Below, piece by piece: positions 36,789 through 45,141 of a DNA stretch of 64,000 bases. The translations under genes and the position numbers were made by a program. How positions within the stretch are numbered: the first letter of the stretch is position 1; each line of letters starts with the position of its first letter. Source of the stretch: Synechococcus sp. RedBA-s (GTDB taxonomy: Bacteria; Cyanobacteriota; Cyanobacteriia; PCC-6307; Cyanobiaceae); the NCBI RefSeq assembly GCF_024345495.1, contig NZ_JAGQBF010000016.1, forward strand, positions 1 through 64,000, written 5' to 3'. The notes under the pieces were generated by a model, which was given only the letters and a program-made list of their open reading frames with translations, was not told where the DNA came from and searched no databases.

Positions 36789-37487
36789 TCAACGCTCTCG
36801 CTGACAACTGATGGCCAGCTCGAAGGGCACCGCAGTGGTCGGCAGGTCCAGCAGCAGGCTCACCTGGGCGGCCAGATCCTCCGGCTGGGTCATCTCCTGG
36901 GGCGGGATGGCCTCAACTGCCGCCGCCATCTCGGTGTTCACCCAGCTCGGGCAGATGGCCGTGACCCGGATGCCCGCCTCCCAGCCCTCCTGGCGCATGC
37001 AGTCGCAGAGGGCCATCAGGGCGAATTTGCTGGTGGCATAGGCCGCCAGCCCCCCTCTCACGCGCTTTCCGCTCATCGAGACGAGTGTGATGATCCGGCC
37101 CTGGCCGCTGCGGACCAGCCAGGGCCAGGCCGCCCGCGTCAGCCACCAGGGACCCATCAGGTTCACGGTCCAGAGCCGCTCCGGCTCCGCTGCTTCTGTC
37201 GCGCTGAACAGCAGCCCGGCGCGGGAGAACACTCCAGCGCAGTGGATCAGACCATCGATCGCGCCAAAACGCTCGGCCGTGGCCGCAACCCAGGCCTCGG
37301 CGCTGGCCGGCTCGGTGGCCTCATAGGGGTGCAGAAGCAAAGGCGCCGAGGCCTCCAATGGCGTGCCCGCCACCTCCTGGGGGGAGCGCACCCCCAGGCT
37401 CAGGCGGTGGCCCTCAGCCGCAAGGCGCGTGGCGATCGCCCGGCCGATGCCGCGGCTGGCGCCACTGATCAACAGCGTGCGAGGCAT
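36789..37487 (-). CDS. Short-chain dehydrogenase/reductase
   Basis: 232 residues, classical SDR. The cofactor loop is ISGASRGIGRAIATRLAAEG at the start, IHCAGVFSRAG replaces the NNAG motif, the catalytic Ser lies in ITLVSMSGKRVRGG, and the active-site Tyr/Lys are in YATSKFALMALCDCMR. The Arg in the Rossmann loop region (LGVRSPQE) suggests NADP. The substrate is unknown. The start is one base from the end of the upstream gene, so they form an operon. Confidence 0.88.
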   Translation of the reverse strand: MPRTLLISGASRGIGRAIATRLAAEGHRLSLGVRSPQEVAGTPLEASAPLLLHPYEATEPASAEAWVAATAERFGAIDGLIHCAGVFSRAGLLFSATEAAEPERLWTVNLMGPWWLTRAAWPWLVRSGQGRIITLVSMSGKRVRGGLAAYATSKFALMALCDCMRQEGWEAGIRVTAICPSWVNTEMAAAVEAIPPQEMTQPEDLAAQVSLLLDLPTTAVPFELAISCQRER

Positions 37488-37697
37488 TCAGCCCTGGTGG
37501 TAGGCCGGGTCGAGCCAGCAGCGGGGCATCGCTTCATCCGAGGGGAACACCAGGTCAGTCTTGGTGAACGACTGTGGATCCTGCATCTCCTCGCCAGCGT
37601 GGAAGCGCCCGCTCAGGCAAGCGGCGAAGGGGTCCATCAATTGCTTGACGTCGAGCACCTCCACCAAGCTGCCGTCAGGACGGTACTTCAGGAACAT
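37488..37697 (-). CDS. Small conserved-type hypothetical protein, 69 aa
   Basis: Starts MFLKYRPDGSLVEVLDVKQL; an upstream in-frame codon at 37754 would overlap the permease remnant and is rejected. The protein ends RCWLDPAYHQG. It contains one Cys pair spaced far apart and no membrane segment. The text is well formed and the gene abuts the SDR start, so it is likely a real small cytosolic protein of unknown function. Confidence 0.6.
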   Translation of the reverse strand: MFLKYRPDGSLVEVLDVKQLMDPFAACLSGRFHAGEEMQDPQSFTKTDLVFPSDEAMPRCWLDPAYHQG

Positions 37698-37753
37698 GGG
37701 GCCCTCCAGGGGATCTATCTCCGCTGTAGATCCGCCCCGGGCTCTCTGGAGCA

Positions 37754-37975
37754 TCAGCGTGGTGGAGCGTCACCGACTGAGCGGACGCCAGGGAGGGAGC
37801 ACCGTTGCGCCCAGGCCGCCGCAGCGAACACCGCCGCCATCACCAGGAACACATCGGCGAACAGGCTTACGGTGTTGATGCCGTAGGGCAGGGCAGGGCG
37901 GTGCGGTCGGAGCGGCGCTCCAGCTGGCCGAGCCGGTAGGCCTGCCAGGCAAAGGCGGAACCGGGGGCTGTGAAC
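37754..37975 (-). pseudogene. NCS2-type xanthine/uracil permease fragment
   Basis: On the reverse strand one frame reads FAWQAYRLGQLERRSDRTAL and, after a small duplication of CCTGC near 37890, the next frame reads LPYGINTVSLFADVFLVMAA. Joined, this is the first periplasmic-loop and membrane region of AzgA/NCS2-like permeases (R-x-x-x-ALPYGINT...FxxVFLVM). The rest of the gene is absent on both sides. A stop follows at 37754. It is a short relic of a purine or pyrimidine transporter. The remaining bases to 38049 hold no other gene. Confidence 0.55.
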
Positions 37976-38049
37976 CCTTGTGACCCTGGCGGTCCGGCGC
38001 CCCTTTCATCCCTCAGGTTCAGAGCTGGAATCCCGCCCGAAGGGCCGTG

Positions 38050-40971
38050 ATGGAGTTAGTGCTGGCGCTGCTCGCCCTGATCGGGTTCACCGTCCTGCTG
38101 CTGGTGTTGGCGGTGCTGGGCCTGGGCTGGCTACTGAACCGAAGCCGGCGGGGGAGCTCCAGCGGGGCCATGGCGGAGGCGCTGCTGCAGCGGCTGGAGA
38201 GGGTCGAGGCGCGGCTGGAGAGACTGGAGGGGCTCGAGGGTCTTGGTCAGACCGAGCGGTTGGAGCGGCTGGATCAGACCGAGCCGGCGCAGCTTCGGGA
38301 ATTGGAGGCGCGGCAGCGAGCTGAGACTGGTGTCGGCTCAGCCGGCGTGAGGCCGCCGAGGCTGCCGCCGCTGGCTTCACCAGCAGCCTCCGCTCCGCCC
38401 CCATCTTCGGAGCCGGCCCCTCAGGGACGCTCTTTGGCCAAGAGGCTGGAGCAGGGCATCGAGAACTGGACCGGACGGCTAGGGGCCGCGGCGGTGGTGG
38501 CCGGGGTCACCTTTCTGCTGCTGCACAGCGCCTATCGGCTGGAGCCCGCCCAGCGGTTCCTGCTCACCCTGCTGGCGGCGGCGGCCCTGGCGGGGCTCTC
38601 CCTCTGGCTGGCCCGCCGGCCCAGCTGGCAGGAACTCTCCGAGTGGATCCGCAGCGCCGCCGGGGCCATCGTCCTGCTGGCCTGCGCCGCTGCAGGGGGA
38701 TTGCCCGGACTGGGGTTGCAGTGGATTGATCAACCTCTGCCCGCCCTGGCGATTCTGCTGCTGGGCATCGGCCTGAACCTTCTGCTGGCCTGGCGATCAC
38801 GGCGTCAGGCCCTGGCAGCCGCACACCTGGTGGTCTCGCTGGTGCCCCTGGCGATTGTGCCCCCCTCGGCGATGGCCCTGGCAATCGCCAGCGCCATCGT
38901 CCTGATCGGCCTCGGCCTGGCCCAGCGCCGTCGTTGGGATGGGGAACTCCTGCTCGTGAGTGGAGCTGCGGCGCTGCAGCACTGGTTCTGGTTTCTGCAG
39001 ACCGATCTGCCCTTCCGCAACGAGGGCCTGCGCCCCGTTGGGCTGGCCGCTGCCGTGGTGGTGTTCGGCGCCGGTGTGCTGGTGGTGCACGGGCAGCGGG
39101 CCAGGCCCGCCTTGAAGGTGCTGCCGCTGCTGGCCCTGCTCACAAACTGGCTGGCCCTGGCGCTGGCCCTGCTGGCCTATCCCGCCAACCCGCTGGGCCG
39201 GGCCCTGGGCTGCGGCCTGGCGGCCCTTCTGGCCCTTGGTCTGGCCCGGCGCGCGGGCCGCCGCGGCGAGGCCTGGTTGCAGCGGGCCGAGCAGTTGATC
39301 GCCCAGTTGCTGGTGATCAGCGCGCTCTTCAGCCTCGGACCGCTGATGGCCAACGGGCTGGTGCTGCTGCTGGCGGTGCTGCTGGCCTGCCTGGTGTTCC
39401 TCCGCATCTCCTCTGCCGGTGGCGAGAGCTGGTGGCCACGGATCAGCTGGGGACTGAGCCTGGGCTTCGGAGTGCTGCTGGCGCTGGTGGGCCTGATCCC
39501 AGCGATCGGACCCAGCAGCAGCCAGAACGCCATCACCCTGCTGCTGGGGGCGGGGGCAGCGGCAGCCAGCGGCGTGGATCTGGCCAGGGCTGCTCCAGAA
39601 AAGCCCCAGGCCCGAGCCAGGCCCAGCCTGGGCTGGCTCAGCGCTGGGCTGGTGGTCAGTGCGGCGGTGCAGGCCCTGGCGGGCGGTTGGATGGAGTGGC
39701 TGGCGCTGGCGGCGCTGGGCACGATGGTGGTGGTGGCGAAGCGGGTACGGGCACCGGGAGTGCTGGTGGGCGCCCAGGCCGCTGGCCTGGTGGTGCATGG
39801 GCTGGCCTGGCTGAACCTGCTGCTGGCAGCCCCCTGGCCGGCCGGACCCGTGAGCTTGCGTTTGTTGCCGCTGCTGCTGCTGGCGGGGCTGTTGCTGCAG
39901 GCCGGGGCCGGGGGGCGGGAGCGCCAGGCCGCCATCGTGCTGCTGGCGATGGATCTGGGGCTGGCCGCCCAGCTGCTGCTTGCTCCGCTCTCGTCGCTGC
40001 TGCCTGCCACGGCCTGGTTGCTGCTGGCGCTGCCCCTGGCGGATCTGGCAGCACGGACCTCGGCACGAACGGCACGGACCCTGCTGCTGGTGGGAGCGGG
40101 GTATCTGCTGGCGGTGCTGGTGGTCTGGCCCGTCTGGGTGCTGCCCTCCACGGCGCAGCTCGGGCTGATGCTCTGGAGATGGCCACTGGAAGGGCTGGGC
40201 CTGGCGGTGCTGCTGCGCTGGTGGCGAATCAGCCACCAACAGCCACTGAGCAACGACCCCGGCTGGAGGCGCCTTCGCCCCTACTTGCTGGAAGCGGTTC
40301 TGCTGAATCTCAACTTGATCCTGCTCTGGGAGTTCTCCCCTGCCGCGCGGACCCTGGCCTGGGCCGCTCTGGCCCTGCTGCTGATCAGCCGCTACGGCAG
40401 CCGCTTCTTCCAGCCACGGGGAAGGCTCTATGCACTGCCGATCAGCTGGCTCGGCCTGCTGCAGCAGGTACTCGCCCTGCGCGGCCTGCGCCTCAACGGC
40501 GGCGAGTGGGGCACAGGCGATCAGCTGCTGATCGGGCTGGGAGTGCTGCTGCAGATCGCTTTCGTGGTGTGGCAACACCGGCAGACGCCCCGGGAGGCCA
40601 TCGATGCCCCAGGAGTTCTGGCTGGTCCCACGGCCCTGCTGCAGCGGCTGGAGGGTCAGCGACTCGCGGCCATTGATCTGCCGATGCTGGTGGGGCTGGC
40701 CCTGGCGATCTACTGGCGCTTCGATGCCGGCCTGCTGACGCTGCTCTGGTCAGCCCAAGCGTTCCTGGTGTTCTGCCTGGGGGCCTGGTTGCGCAACAAC
40801 CCCCTGCGCCATTTGGCTCTGGCAGGACTGGGGCTCTGCCTGCTGCGGCTGCTGGTGATCGACCTGGCCCGGGCCGACATGGGCCTGAAGGGGGTGGTGT
40901 TCGTGGGGGTGGGGCTGCTGCTGCTGGCGATGAACGCCCTGGTGAACCGCTTCAGCGACCGCTTCGGCTGA
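38050..40971 (+). CDS. DUF2339 polytopic membrane protein
   Basis: 973 residues. One N-terminal membrane helix, a coiled coil at about 35-90 (LLQRLERVEARLERLEGLEG), a Pro/Ala/Ser linker, then KRLEQGIENWTGRLGAAAVV, the start of DUF2339, followed by more than twenty hydrophobic segments to the C-terminus. DUF2339 proteins are large bacterial integral-membrane proteins of unknown function. Leu/Ala codons are extremely G+C-rich, giving long but meaningless open frames on the other strand. ATG 38050 is preferred to the GTG one codon upstream. Monocistronic by context. Confidence 0.82.
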   Translation: MELVLALLALIGFTVLLLVLAVLGLGWLLNRSRRGSSSGAMAEALLQRLERVEARLERLEGLEGLGQTERLERLDQTEPAQLRELEARQRAETGVGSAGVRPPRLPPLASPAASAPPPSSEPAPQGRSLAKRLEQGIENWTGRLGAAAVVAGVTFLLLHSAYRLEPAQRFLLTLLAAAALAGLSLWLARRPSWQELSEWIRSAAGAIVLLACAAAGGLPGLGLQWIDQPLPALAILLLGIGLNLLLAWRSRRQALAAAHLVVSLVPLAIVPPSAMALAIASAIVLIGLGLAQRRRWDGELLLVSGAAALQHWFWFLQTDLPFRNEGLRPVGLAAAVVVFGAGVLVVHGQRARPALKVLPLLALLTNWLALALALLAYPANPLGRALGCGLAALLALGLARRAGRRGEAWLQRAEQLIAQLLVISALFSLGPLMANGLVLLLAVLLACLVFLRISSAGGESWWPRISWGLSLGFGVLLALVGLIPAIGPSSSQNAITLLLGAGAAAASGVDLARAAPEKPQARARPSLGWLSAGLVVSAAVQALAGGWMEWLALAALGTMVVVAKRVRAPGVLVGAQAAGLVVHGLAWLNLLLAAPWPAGPVSLRLLPLLLLAGLLLQAGAGGRERQAAIVLLAMDLGLAAQLLLAPLSSLLPATAWLLLALPLADLAARTSARTARTLLLVGAGYLLAVLVVWPVWVLPSTAQLGLMLWRWPLEGLGLAVLLRWWRISHQQPLSNDPGWRRLRPYLLEAVLLNLNLILLWEFSPAARTLAWAALALLLISRYGSRFFQPRGRLYALPISWLGLLQQVLALRGLRLNGGEWGTGDQLLIGLGVLLQIAFVVWQHRQTPREAIDAPGVLAGPTALLQRLEGQRLAAIDLPMLVGLALAIYWRFDAGLLTLLWSAQAFLVFCLGAWLRNNPLRHLALAGLGLCLLRLLVIDLARADMGLKGVVFVGVGLLLLAMNALVNRFSDRFG

Positions 40972-41000
40972 CGCCCCTAACGCAAGCTCCGCCTTGAAAG

Positions 41001-41648
41001 TCAGCGGTGCTCGATCAGTTCCTTCAGGGGGTATCGCACCTTCTCGAGACTGGCGTACTTGTCTTTGGCGCTGCGATAGCCGGCGGCGCAGACCACACAA
41101 CTGCGGTAGGGGGTGCCGTCGAGGGCGAGCAGGCGGTCGTAATCGGGCGGTGAAAAGCCTTCAATCGGGCAGGTGTCGACCCCGAGCAGGGCCGCTGTCG
41201 TCATGAAATTGCCCAGGGCAATGTACGTCTGATTGCTCGACCAGGCATCGATCTGGGCGCTGCGGTGACCCACCACCAGGTCCTTGTGCATCAGCTCGCG
41301 GTAGCCGGCCAACGACTCCGGTTCAAGAGCGCGGGCGGCGGCGGTGGCGGTGATCAGGCGGTCGAGATCACTGTCCTCGATCTGGCGCCGTGTCAGGAAC
41401 ACCACCAGTTGGGAAGCCTCAGTGATCTGGGCCTGGTTCCAGGAGAACGGCCGCAACTCCTTGCGCAGTGCCGGATCGTCGATGACCAGGAATGTCCAGG
41501 GCTGCAGGCCATAGGACGAGGGGGTCAGCACCAGGGCCTGCTCAAGGGCCTCCCATGTTTCGGTGGGGATCTTGCGCTCAATGTCGAACTGCTTGGTGGC
41601 ATAGCGCCACGTCAACGAGTCGAGCAGATCGGTGTTGGCGATCGGCAT
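41001..41648 (-). CDS. NAD(P)H-dependent nitroreductase family protein
   Basis: 215 residues. Starts MPIANTDLLDSLTWRYATKQ with a good AGGAGA six bases upstream, which rules out the longer frame. RYATKQFD, then LTPSSYGLQPWTFLVIDDP and NQAQITEASQLVVFLTRR give the FMN-binding face. The C-terminal Cys cluster (GVDTCPIEG and CVVCAAGYRS) and the GYRS block near the end match NfsB/YdgI-like enzymes. It reduces nitroaromatics, quinones or flavin using NAD(P)H. Likely cytosolic, FMN-containing homodimer. Confidence 0.88.
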   Translation of the reverse strand: MPIANTDLLDSLTWRYATKQFDIERKIPTETWEALEQALVLTPSSYGLQPWTFLVIDDPALRKELRPFSWNQAQITEASQLVVFLTRRQIEDSDLDRLITATAAARALEPESLAGYRELMHKDLVVGHRSAQIDAWSSNQTYIALGNFMTTAALLGVDTCPIEGFSPPDYDRLLALDGTPYRSCVVCAAGYRSAKDKYASLEKVRYPLKELIEHR

Positions 41649-41801
41649 GGGATTCTCCTGTGAAGAAAATCTTAAGGAGCTTCGATCAGACTGTGGTGCT
41701 TGTGCCAACCTTGGTGCCGTCACAGGGCCCGTTGGACCGGCTGGGGCAAAGCCCCTCGTGGCCGCGGTCCCCGTTTCCCACTCACCCACCGCTCAGCACC
41801 G

Positions 41802-42011
41802 ATGGAGCACTGTTCCTTCACTGGCCAGGCGATCTGGCTGAAGCGCTCCAGAATCCAGGCGCTGCGCAGCCGCCTTCTGGACCTCCAAATGCGGCTGCAA
41901 GGCCAGATTCAGAACCTGCCGCTGGGCAACGAGGACTGGCTCGACACGGAGCGGGAGCTCAATGCGGCAGAAGCTGCCCTGTCCCAGTTAGGGGACTGGC
42001 GGCTGGGCTGA
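41802..42011 (+). CDS. Small hypothetical protein, 69 aa
   Basis: Starts MEHCSFTGQAIWLKRSRIQA and is almost entirely helical, with a heptad-like LRSRLLDLQMRLQGQIQNLP and ERELNAAEAALSQLG. It is possibly a short coiled-coil protein. The longer frame from 41700 runs across the probable promoter of the divergent nitroreductase and is not used. Family unknown. It ends 10 bases before the convergent MliC-like gene. Confidence 0.5.
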   Translation: MEHCSFTGQAIWLKRSRIQALRSRLLDLQMRLQGQIQNLPLGNEDWLDTERELNAAEAALSQLGDWRLG

Positions 42012-42021
42012 ACAACGGACC

Positions 42022-42372
42022 TCAGCGACTGCAGGGAAACTCATCCCGGGAGCCCACCAGCAAGCTGAACTGGGGTCGCTCGGGATCGGCGGCAGACCAG
42101 TACCACTTGCCGTCGGAGTAGCTGGGAGCGCCATTGGTGTTGGTGCGCGGCAGCTGCAAGCTCAGATCGCGCCAACGCAGCACTAAGAAAGCACCCGGAG
42201 CAGTGCCGGCACTGGTGTTGGGGATGCCCGGCGCATCAACGGCACCGGCATGAACTTCGGCCAGCATGGGATCTCCGGCGCAGAGGTAACGCTCCGGCGG
42301 AGCGGCCCAGGCGGGAGACACCAAAAAACCGCCCAGAAGCAGGGCGGCCAGCAGAACAGCAAACAAGCGCAT
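42022..42372 (-). CDS. MliC-like secreted protein
   Basis: 116 residues. Signal peptide MRLFAVLLAALLLGGFLV to AWA. The mature domain begins PPERYLCAGDPMLAEVHAG and ends QFSLLVGSRDEFPCSR, with two Cys placed to bridge, and has GAPSYSDGKWYWSAADP, close to the S-G-x-x-Y-S-x-G-x-x-x-W motif of MliC/PliC lysozyme inhibitors. It is probably a periplasmic eight-stranded barrel. Lysozyme inhibition is inferred from the family and is not demonstrated for cyanobacteria. Confidence 0.6.
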   Translation of the reverse strand: MRLFAVLLAALLLGGFLVSPAWAAPPERYLCAGDPMLAEVHAGAVDAPGIPNTSAGTAPGAFLVLRWRDLSLQLPRTNTNGAPSYSDGKWYWSAADPERPQFSLLVGSRDEFPCSR

Positions 42373-42412
42373 AGCAACGGAGGGGCTCAGCATTCGCTGA
42401 GCCAGGCGTAGA

Positions 42413-42697
42413 TCAACCGATGCCGAGTAGGCCGCGGGTGAAGGCCTCGCCGCCCAGGGCAAATTCAGTGGCCAGGAGGGCAATGAAGCCAAGCATGGCC
42501 ATGCGGCCGTTCAGCTTCTCGGCGCGGTCATGGAAACCCCAGCCACTCTCGGGGCTCACCACTTCCATGCGGGGCTCGGTGGCGAAGGCATTGAGGCGGC
42601 CGCCATCTTCTGTGGTGACGGTGGCACCGCGGATTGTGGCGCGCTCGCTGGAGGTCACAGGAGCCGCGCTGGGAGCGGTGGCGGTGGCTTGAGCCAT
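42413..42697 (-). CDS. hli: High-light-inducible protein (one-helix chlorophyll-binding)
   Basis: 94 residues. After an unstructured Ala/Thr-rich start, the chlorophyll a/b-binding helix reads [20 protein letters not shown], with the ExxNGRxAM motif supplying the chlorophyll ligands, and ends [17 protein letters not shown] 42697 has GGAG upstream. Hli proteins sit in the thylakoid near photosystem II assembly complexes and quench excess energy; expression is usually stress-induced. Divergent from the carotenoid-isomerase-like gene, sharing a 110-base upstream region. Confidence 0.93.
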   Translation of the reverse strand: MAQATATAPSAAPVTSSERATIRGATVTTEDGGRLNAFATEPRMEVVSPESGWGFHDRAEKLNGRMAMLGFIALLATEFALGGEAFTRGLLGIG

Positions 42698-42807
42698 GGG
42701 GGTCTCCGTTTCGATGAAACTAATGTAACACATTGTTGCGGATCATTGCAAGCCTCCCCGGGCCTGCGGGCTCGCCATCATCAAGAGCAGATCCCATCAG
42801 CTCTTAC

Positions 42808-44367
42808 GTGTCCGCCCCCTCCTCCAGCTGTGATCTGGTCGTGATCGGCAGCGGCCTTGGCGGGCTCAGCTGTGCCGGCCTGGCCGCCCTGCACGGACTC
42901 GATGTGGTGGTGCTCGAAGCCCATGACCGCGCCGGCGGGGCCGCCCATGGTTTCGAGAGGCGCGGCTTCCAGTTCGAATCGGGGCCTTCGCTCTGGAGCG
43001 GTCTGGGCCGCTGGCCCAGCAGCAACCCCCTCTCCCAGGTGCTGCGCGCCCTCGGCGAGAGCGTGCCCGTCGCCACGTATCACGACTGGGGGCTGCTGCT
43101 GCCGGAGGGTTCCCTGCGAATCGGTGTGGGGCCCGAGCCCTTCATCGCCGCGGTCCGTGAGCTGAGGGGGATGGCAGCAGCCGAGGAATGGAGCGCCTTC
43201 ATGACCTGGCTCCAGCCCTACAGCCAAGCCGCCCTGGCCTTGCCACTGCTGGCCCTGCGCCCGGGTCTGGGCATGGCCGCCGTGCTGGGAGTGCGCCGCT
43301 CCGCCCGGCTGGCCCGGCTAGCCCCGCAGCTGGCCGCCCTGGGGGGCGCCTTCGGGCCGATGGCACGCCGCCACCTGCGTGATCCCTTCCTGCTGCATTG
43401 GGTGGACCTGCTCTGTTTCCTGATCTCGGGCTTGCCGATGGATCAGACCAGCGCCGCCGCCATGGCGACCCTGTTCGCCGACTGGTTCGACCCCGGCGCC
43501 TGCCTGGAGTACCCCTTCGGCGGCAGCCCCGCTGTGGTGGCCGCCCTGGTGCGGGGCCTGGAGCGCCACGGCGGAGCCCTGCACACCAGCTGCCCCGTGG
43601 CCGAGGTCATCCTGGAGGGGGGTGCTGCCCGGGGGGTGCGCCTGGGTGATGGCCAGCTGATCCGCGCCCGGCGCGGGGTGGTGAGCAACGCCAGCCCCTG
43701 GGACACCCTCGCCCTGCTGCCCCCTGGATCTGGCCACAGCCGCTGGCGCCAGCAGCGAGCCGCCACTCCGGCCTGCGCCAGCTTCCTGCACCTGCACATG
43801 GGCCTGCGTGGCGAGGGACTGCAGGATCTGCCGGTCCACCACGTCTGGGTGGGCGACTGGGAGCGGGGGATCGGCGCCGAGCGCAACATGCTGGTGCTCT
43901 CGATGCCATCGCTGCTGGATCCCTCCCTGGCCCCCCAGGGTCAGCACGTGCTGCATGGCTACACCCCGGCCAACGAACCCTGGGAGCTGTGGCAAGACCT
44001 GGAGCCTGGAACGGAGGCCTACGAGCAGCTCAAGCGCGAACGCTGTGCACTCTTCCGCCAGGTGCTCGGCGACATCATTCCCGATCTGGAGGAGCGCGTG
44101 GTGATCGAACTCCACGGCACCCCCCGCAGCCACCAACGCTTCCTGCGGGTGCATCAGGGCAGCTACGGCCCGGCCCTGGGGGCAGGGCAGGGGACCTTCC
44201 CCTCCGGATCCACGCCGATTGAGGGGCTCAGTCTCTGTGGGGCGGGGGTGTTCCCCGGCATCGGCGTGCCGCCGGTGGCGGTCAGCGGAGCGATGGCCGC
44301 CCATGGCTTTGTTCCCGTTTCCCGGCACAGGGCGCTGCTGGAGAGCCTGGATCTGCTCAGGCCTTGA
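42808..44367 (+). CDS. FAD-dependent carotenoid isomerase/desaturase-like oxidoreductase
   Basis: About 519 residues of the CrtISO/phytoene-dehydrogenase group. The FAD-binding start CDLVVIGSGLGGLSCAGLAA is followed by VLEAHDRAGGAAHGFERRGF and the substrate-domain text FQFESGPSLWSGLG. The C-terminal FAD motif is GLSLCGAGVFPGIGVPPVAV. CRTISO converts poly-cis lycopene to all-trans; paralogues also include retinol-saturase types, so the substrate is not certain. The frame is open to a TTG at 42733, but GTG 42808 leaves the shared promoter with hli free and starts just before the Rossmann fold. Confidence 0.8.
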   Translation: MSAPSSSCDLVVIGSGLGGLSCAGLAALHGLDVVVLEAHDRAGGAAHGFERRGFQFESGPSLWSGLGRWPSSNPLSQVLRALGESVPVATYHDWGLLLPEGSLRIGVGPEPFIAAVRELRGMAAAEEWSAFMTWLQPYSQAALALPLLALRPGLGMAAVLGVRRSARLARLAPQLAALGGAFGPMARRHLRDPFLLHWVDLLCFLISGLPMDQTSAAAMATLFADWFDPGACLEYPFGGSPAVVAALVRGLERHGGALHTSCPVAEVILEGGAARGVRLGDGQLIRARRGVVSNASPWDTLALLPPGSGHSRWRQQRAATPACASFLHLHMGLRGEGLQDLPVHHVWVGDWERGIGAERNMLVLSMPSLLDPSLAPQGQHVLHGYTPANEPWELWQDLEPGTEAYEQLKRERCALFRQVLGDIIPDLEERVVIELHGTPRSHQRFLRVHQGSYGPALGAGQGTFPSGSTPIEGLSLCGAGVFPGIGVPPVAVSGAMAAHGFVPVSRHRALLESLDLLRP

Positions 44368-44409
44368 GCCCACGGCACGTACTCTTCCCCCAGTGCGACA
44401 GATCAGCGG

Positions 44410-45099
44410 GTGCTGAAGGGCAGTGACAACCGGGTCGAGGAACTGAAGGCTCTGGGCTGGTCAGCCGAGGACCTCAGCAAGTACGAGGAACTCTGGGAGT
44501 ACCGCCAGCGCTGGGGTGCGATCAACCTGGAGCTGGCGGAACGCGTCTTCCTGCGTCAGGCCGAGGCGGCCCTGCCCAAACGGTCCGCCCATGGCAAGGG
44601 TGGAGGGCGCAAGACGATCCAGGAGAAATCCCACTACCGCTGGCTCAGTGCCCAGCTGGAGGCCATGCGCAGCAGCCCCGTCGAGACGGGCCTGGAAAAC
44701 GGCCGCATCGGTGCCTGGCCGATCGTGCTGGAGGAAGAACTGCGTGCCCTGGCCTACTACCAACCGGTGCTGGGCCTGCCAGACACGCTCAAGGCCAAGG
44801 CCCTGATCCCCGCCCGGGAGCGCTGGATCGAAGCCGCCGCCGTCAGCGGCGAAACCCTGTCCTTTGATTTCCCCGCCGCCCTTGAGGCCATCCGCCAGAG
44901 CGGCACGCCCAGCTGGAAATCCCTGCGCTCCGAAGCCGCTGAGAATCCTCTGAGTTATCCGGTGCTCGATGCCGAAGCTGCCGCCAGCTTCCGCGCCACG
45001 GTGCGCCAGGAGGTACTGGCGCTTACCCGCAGCACCTTCCCCTCCCTGGCCGAAACCAGCAAACCCGAACCTCCCGACGACTGGCAGCCCAGCCACTGA
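44410..45099 (+). CDS. Conserved-type hypothetical protein, 229 aa
   Basis: From a GTG at 44410. Largely helical and soluble: VEELKALGWSAEDLSKYEEL, then WEYRQRWGAINLELAERVFL, HYRWLSAQLEAMRSSPVE and a C-terminal LDAEAAASFRATVRQEVLAL. It contains a Gly/Lys-rich loop (HGKGGGRKTIQEKSHY) that could bind nucleic acid or phosphate. It resembles cyanobacteria-specific hypothetical proteins, but I cannot assign a family. It lies in line with the upstream oxidoreductase, 42 bases away. Confidence 0.65.
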   Translation: MLKGSDNRVEELKALGWSAEDLSKYEELWEYRQRWGAINLELAERVFLRQAEAALPKRSAHGKGGGRKTIQEKSHYRWLSAQLEAMRSSPVETGLENGRIGAWPIVLEEELRALAYYQPVLGLPDTLKAKALIPARERWIEAAAVSGETLSFDFPAALEAIRQSGTPSWKSLRSEAAENPLSYPVLDAEAAASFRATVRQEVLALTRSTFPSLAETSKPEPPDDWQPSH

Positions 45100-45141
45100 G
45101 GATCTGGAAGAGGATCAAGGGGAGCTGTCGATGCACTCACC

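Noticed and set aside
38797-40578. Very long reverse-strand frame opposite the DUF2339 gene, and a long + frame at 38934-40676
   Set aside because: Both are shadows of a Leu/Ala-rich membrane gene in GC-rich DNA; their Gln/His/Arg- or Gly/Arg-rich text has no family resemblance and no ribosome site.
43318-44373. Long reverse frame opposite the carotenoid-isomerase-like gene
   Set aside because: No recognisable protein; the + strand has FAD motifs at both ends.
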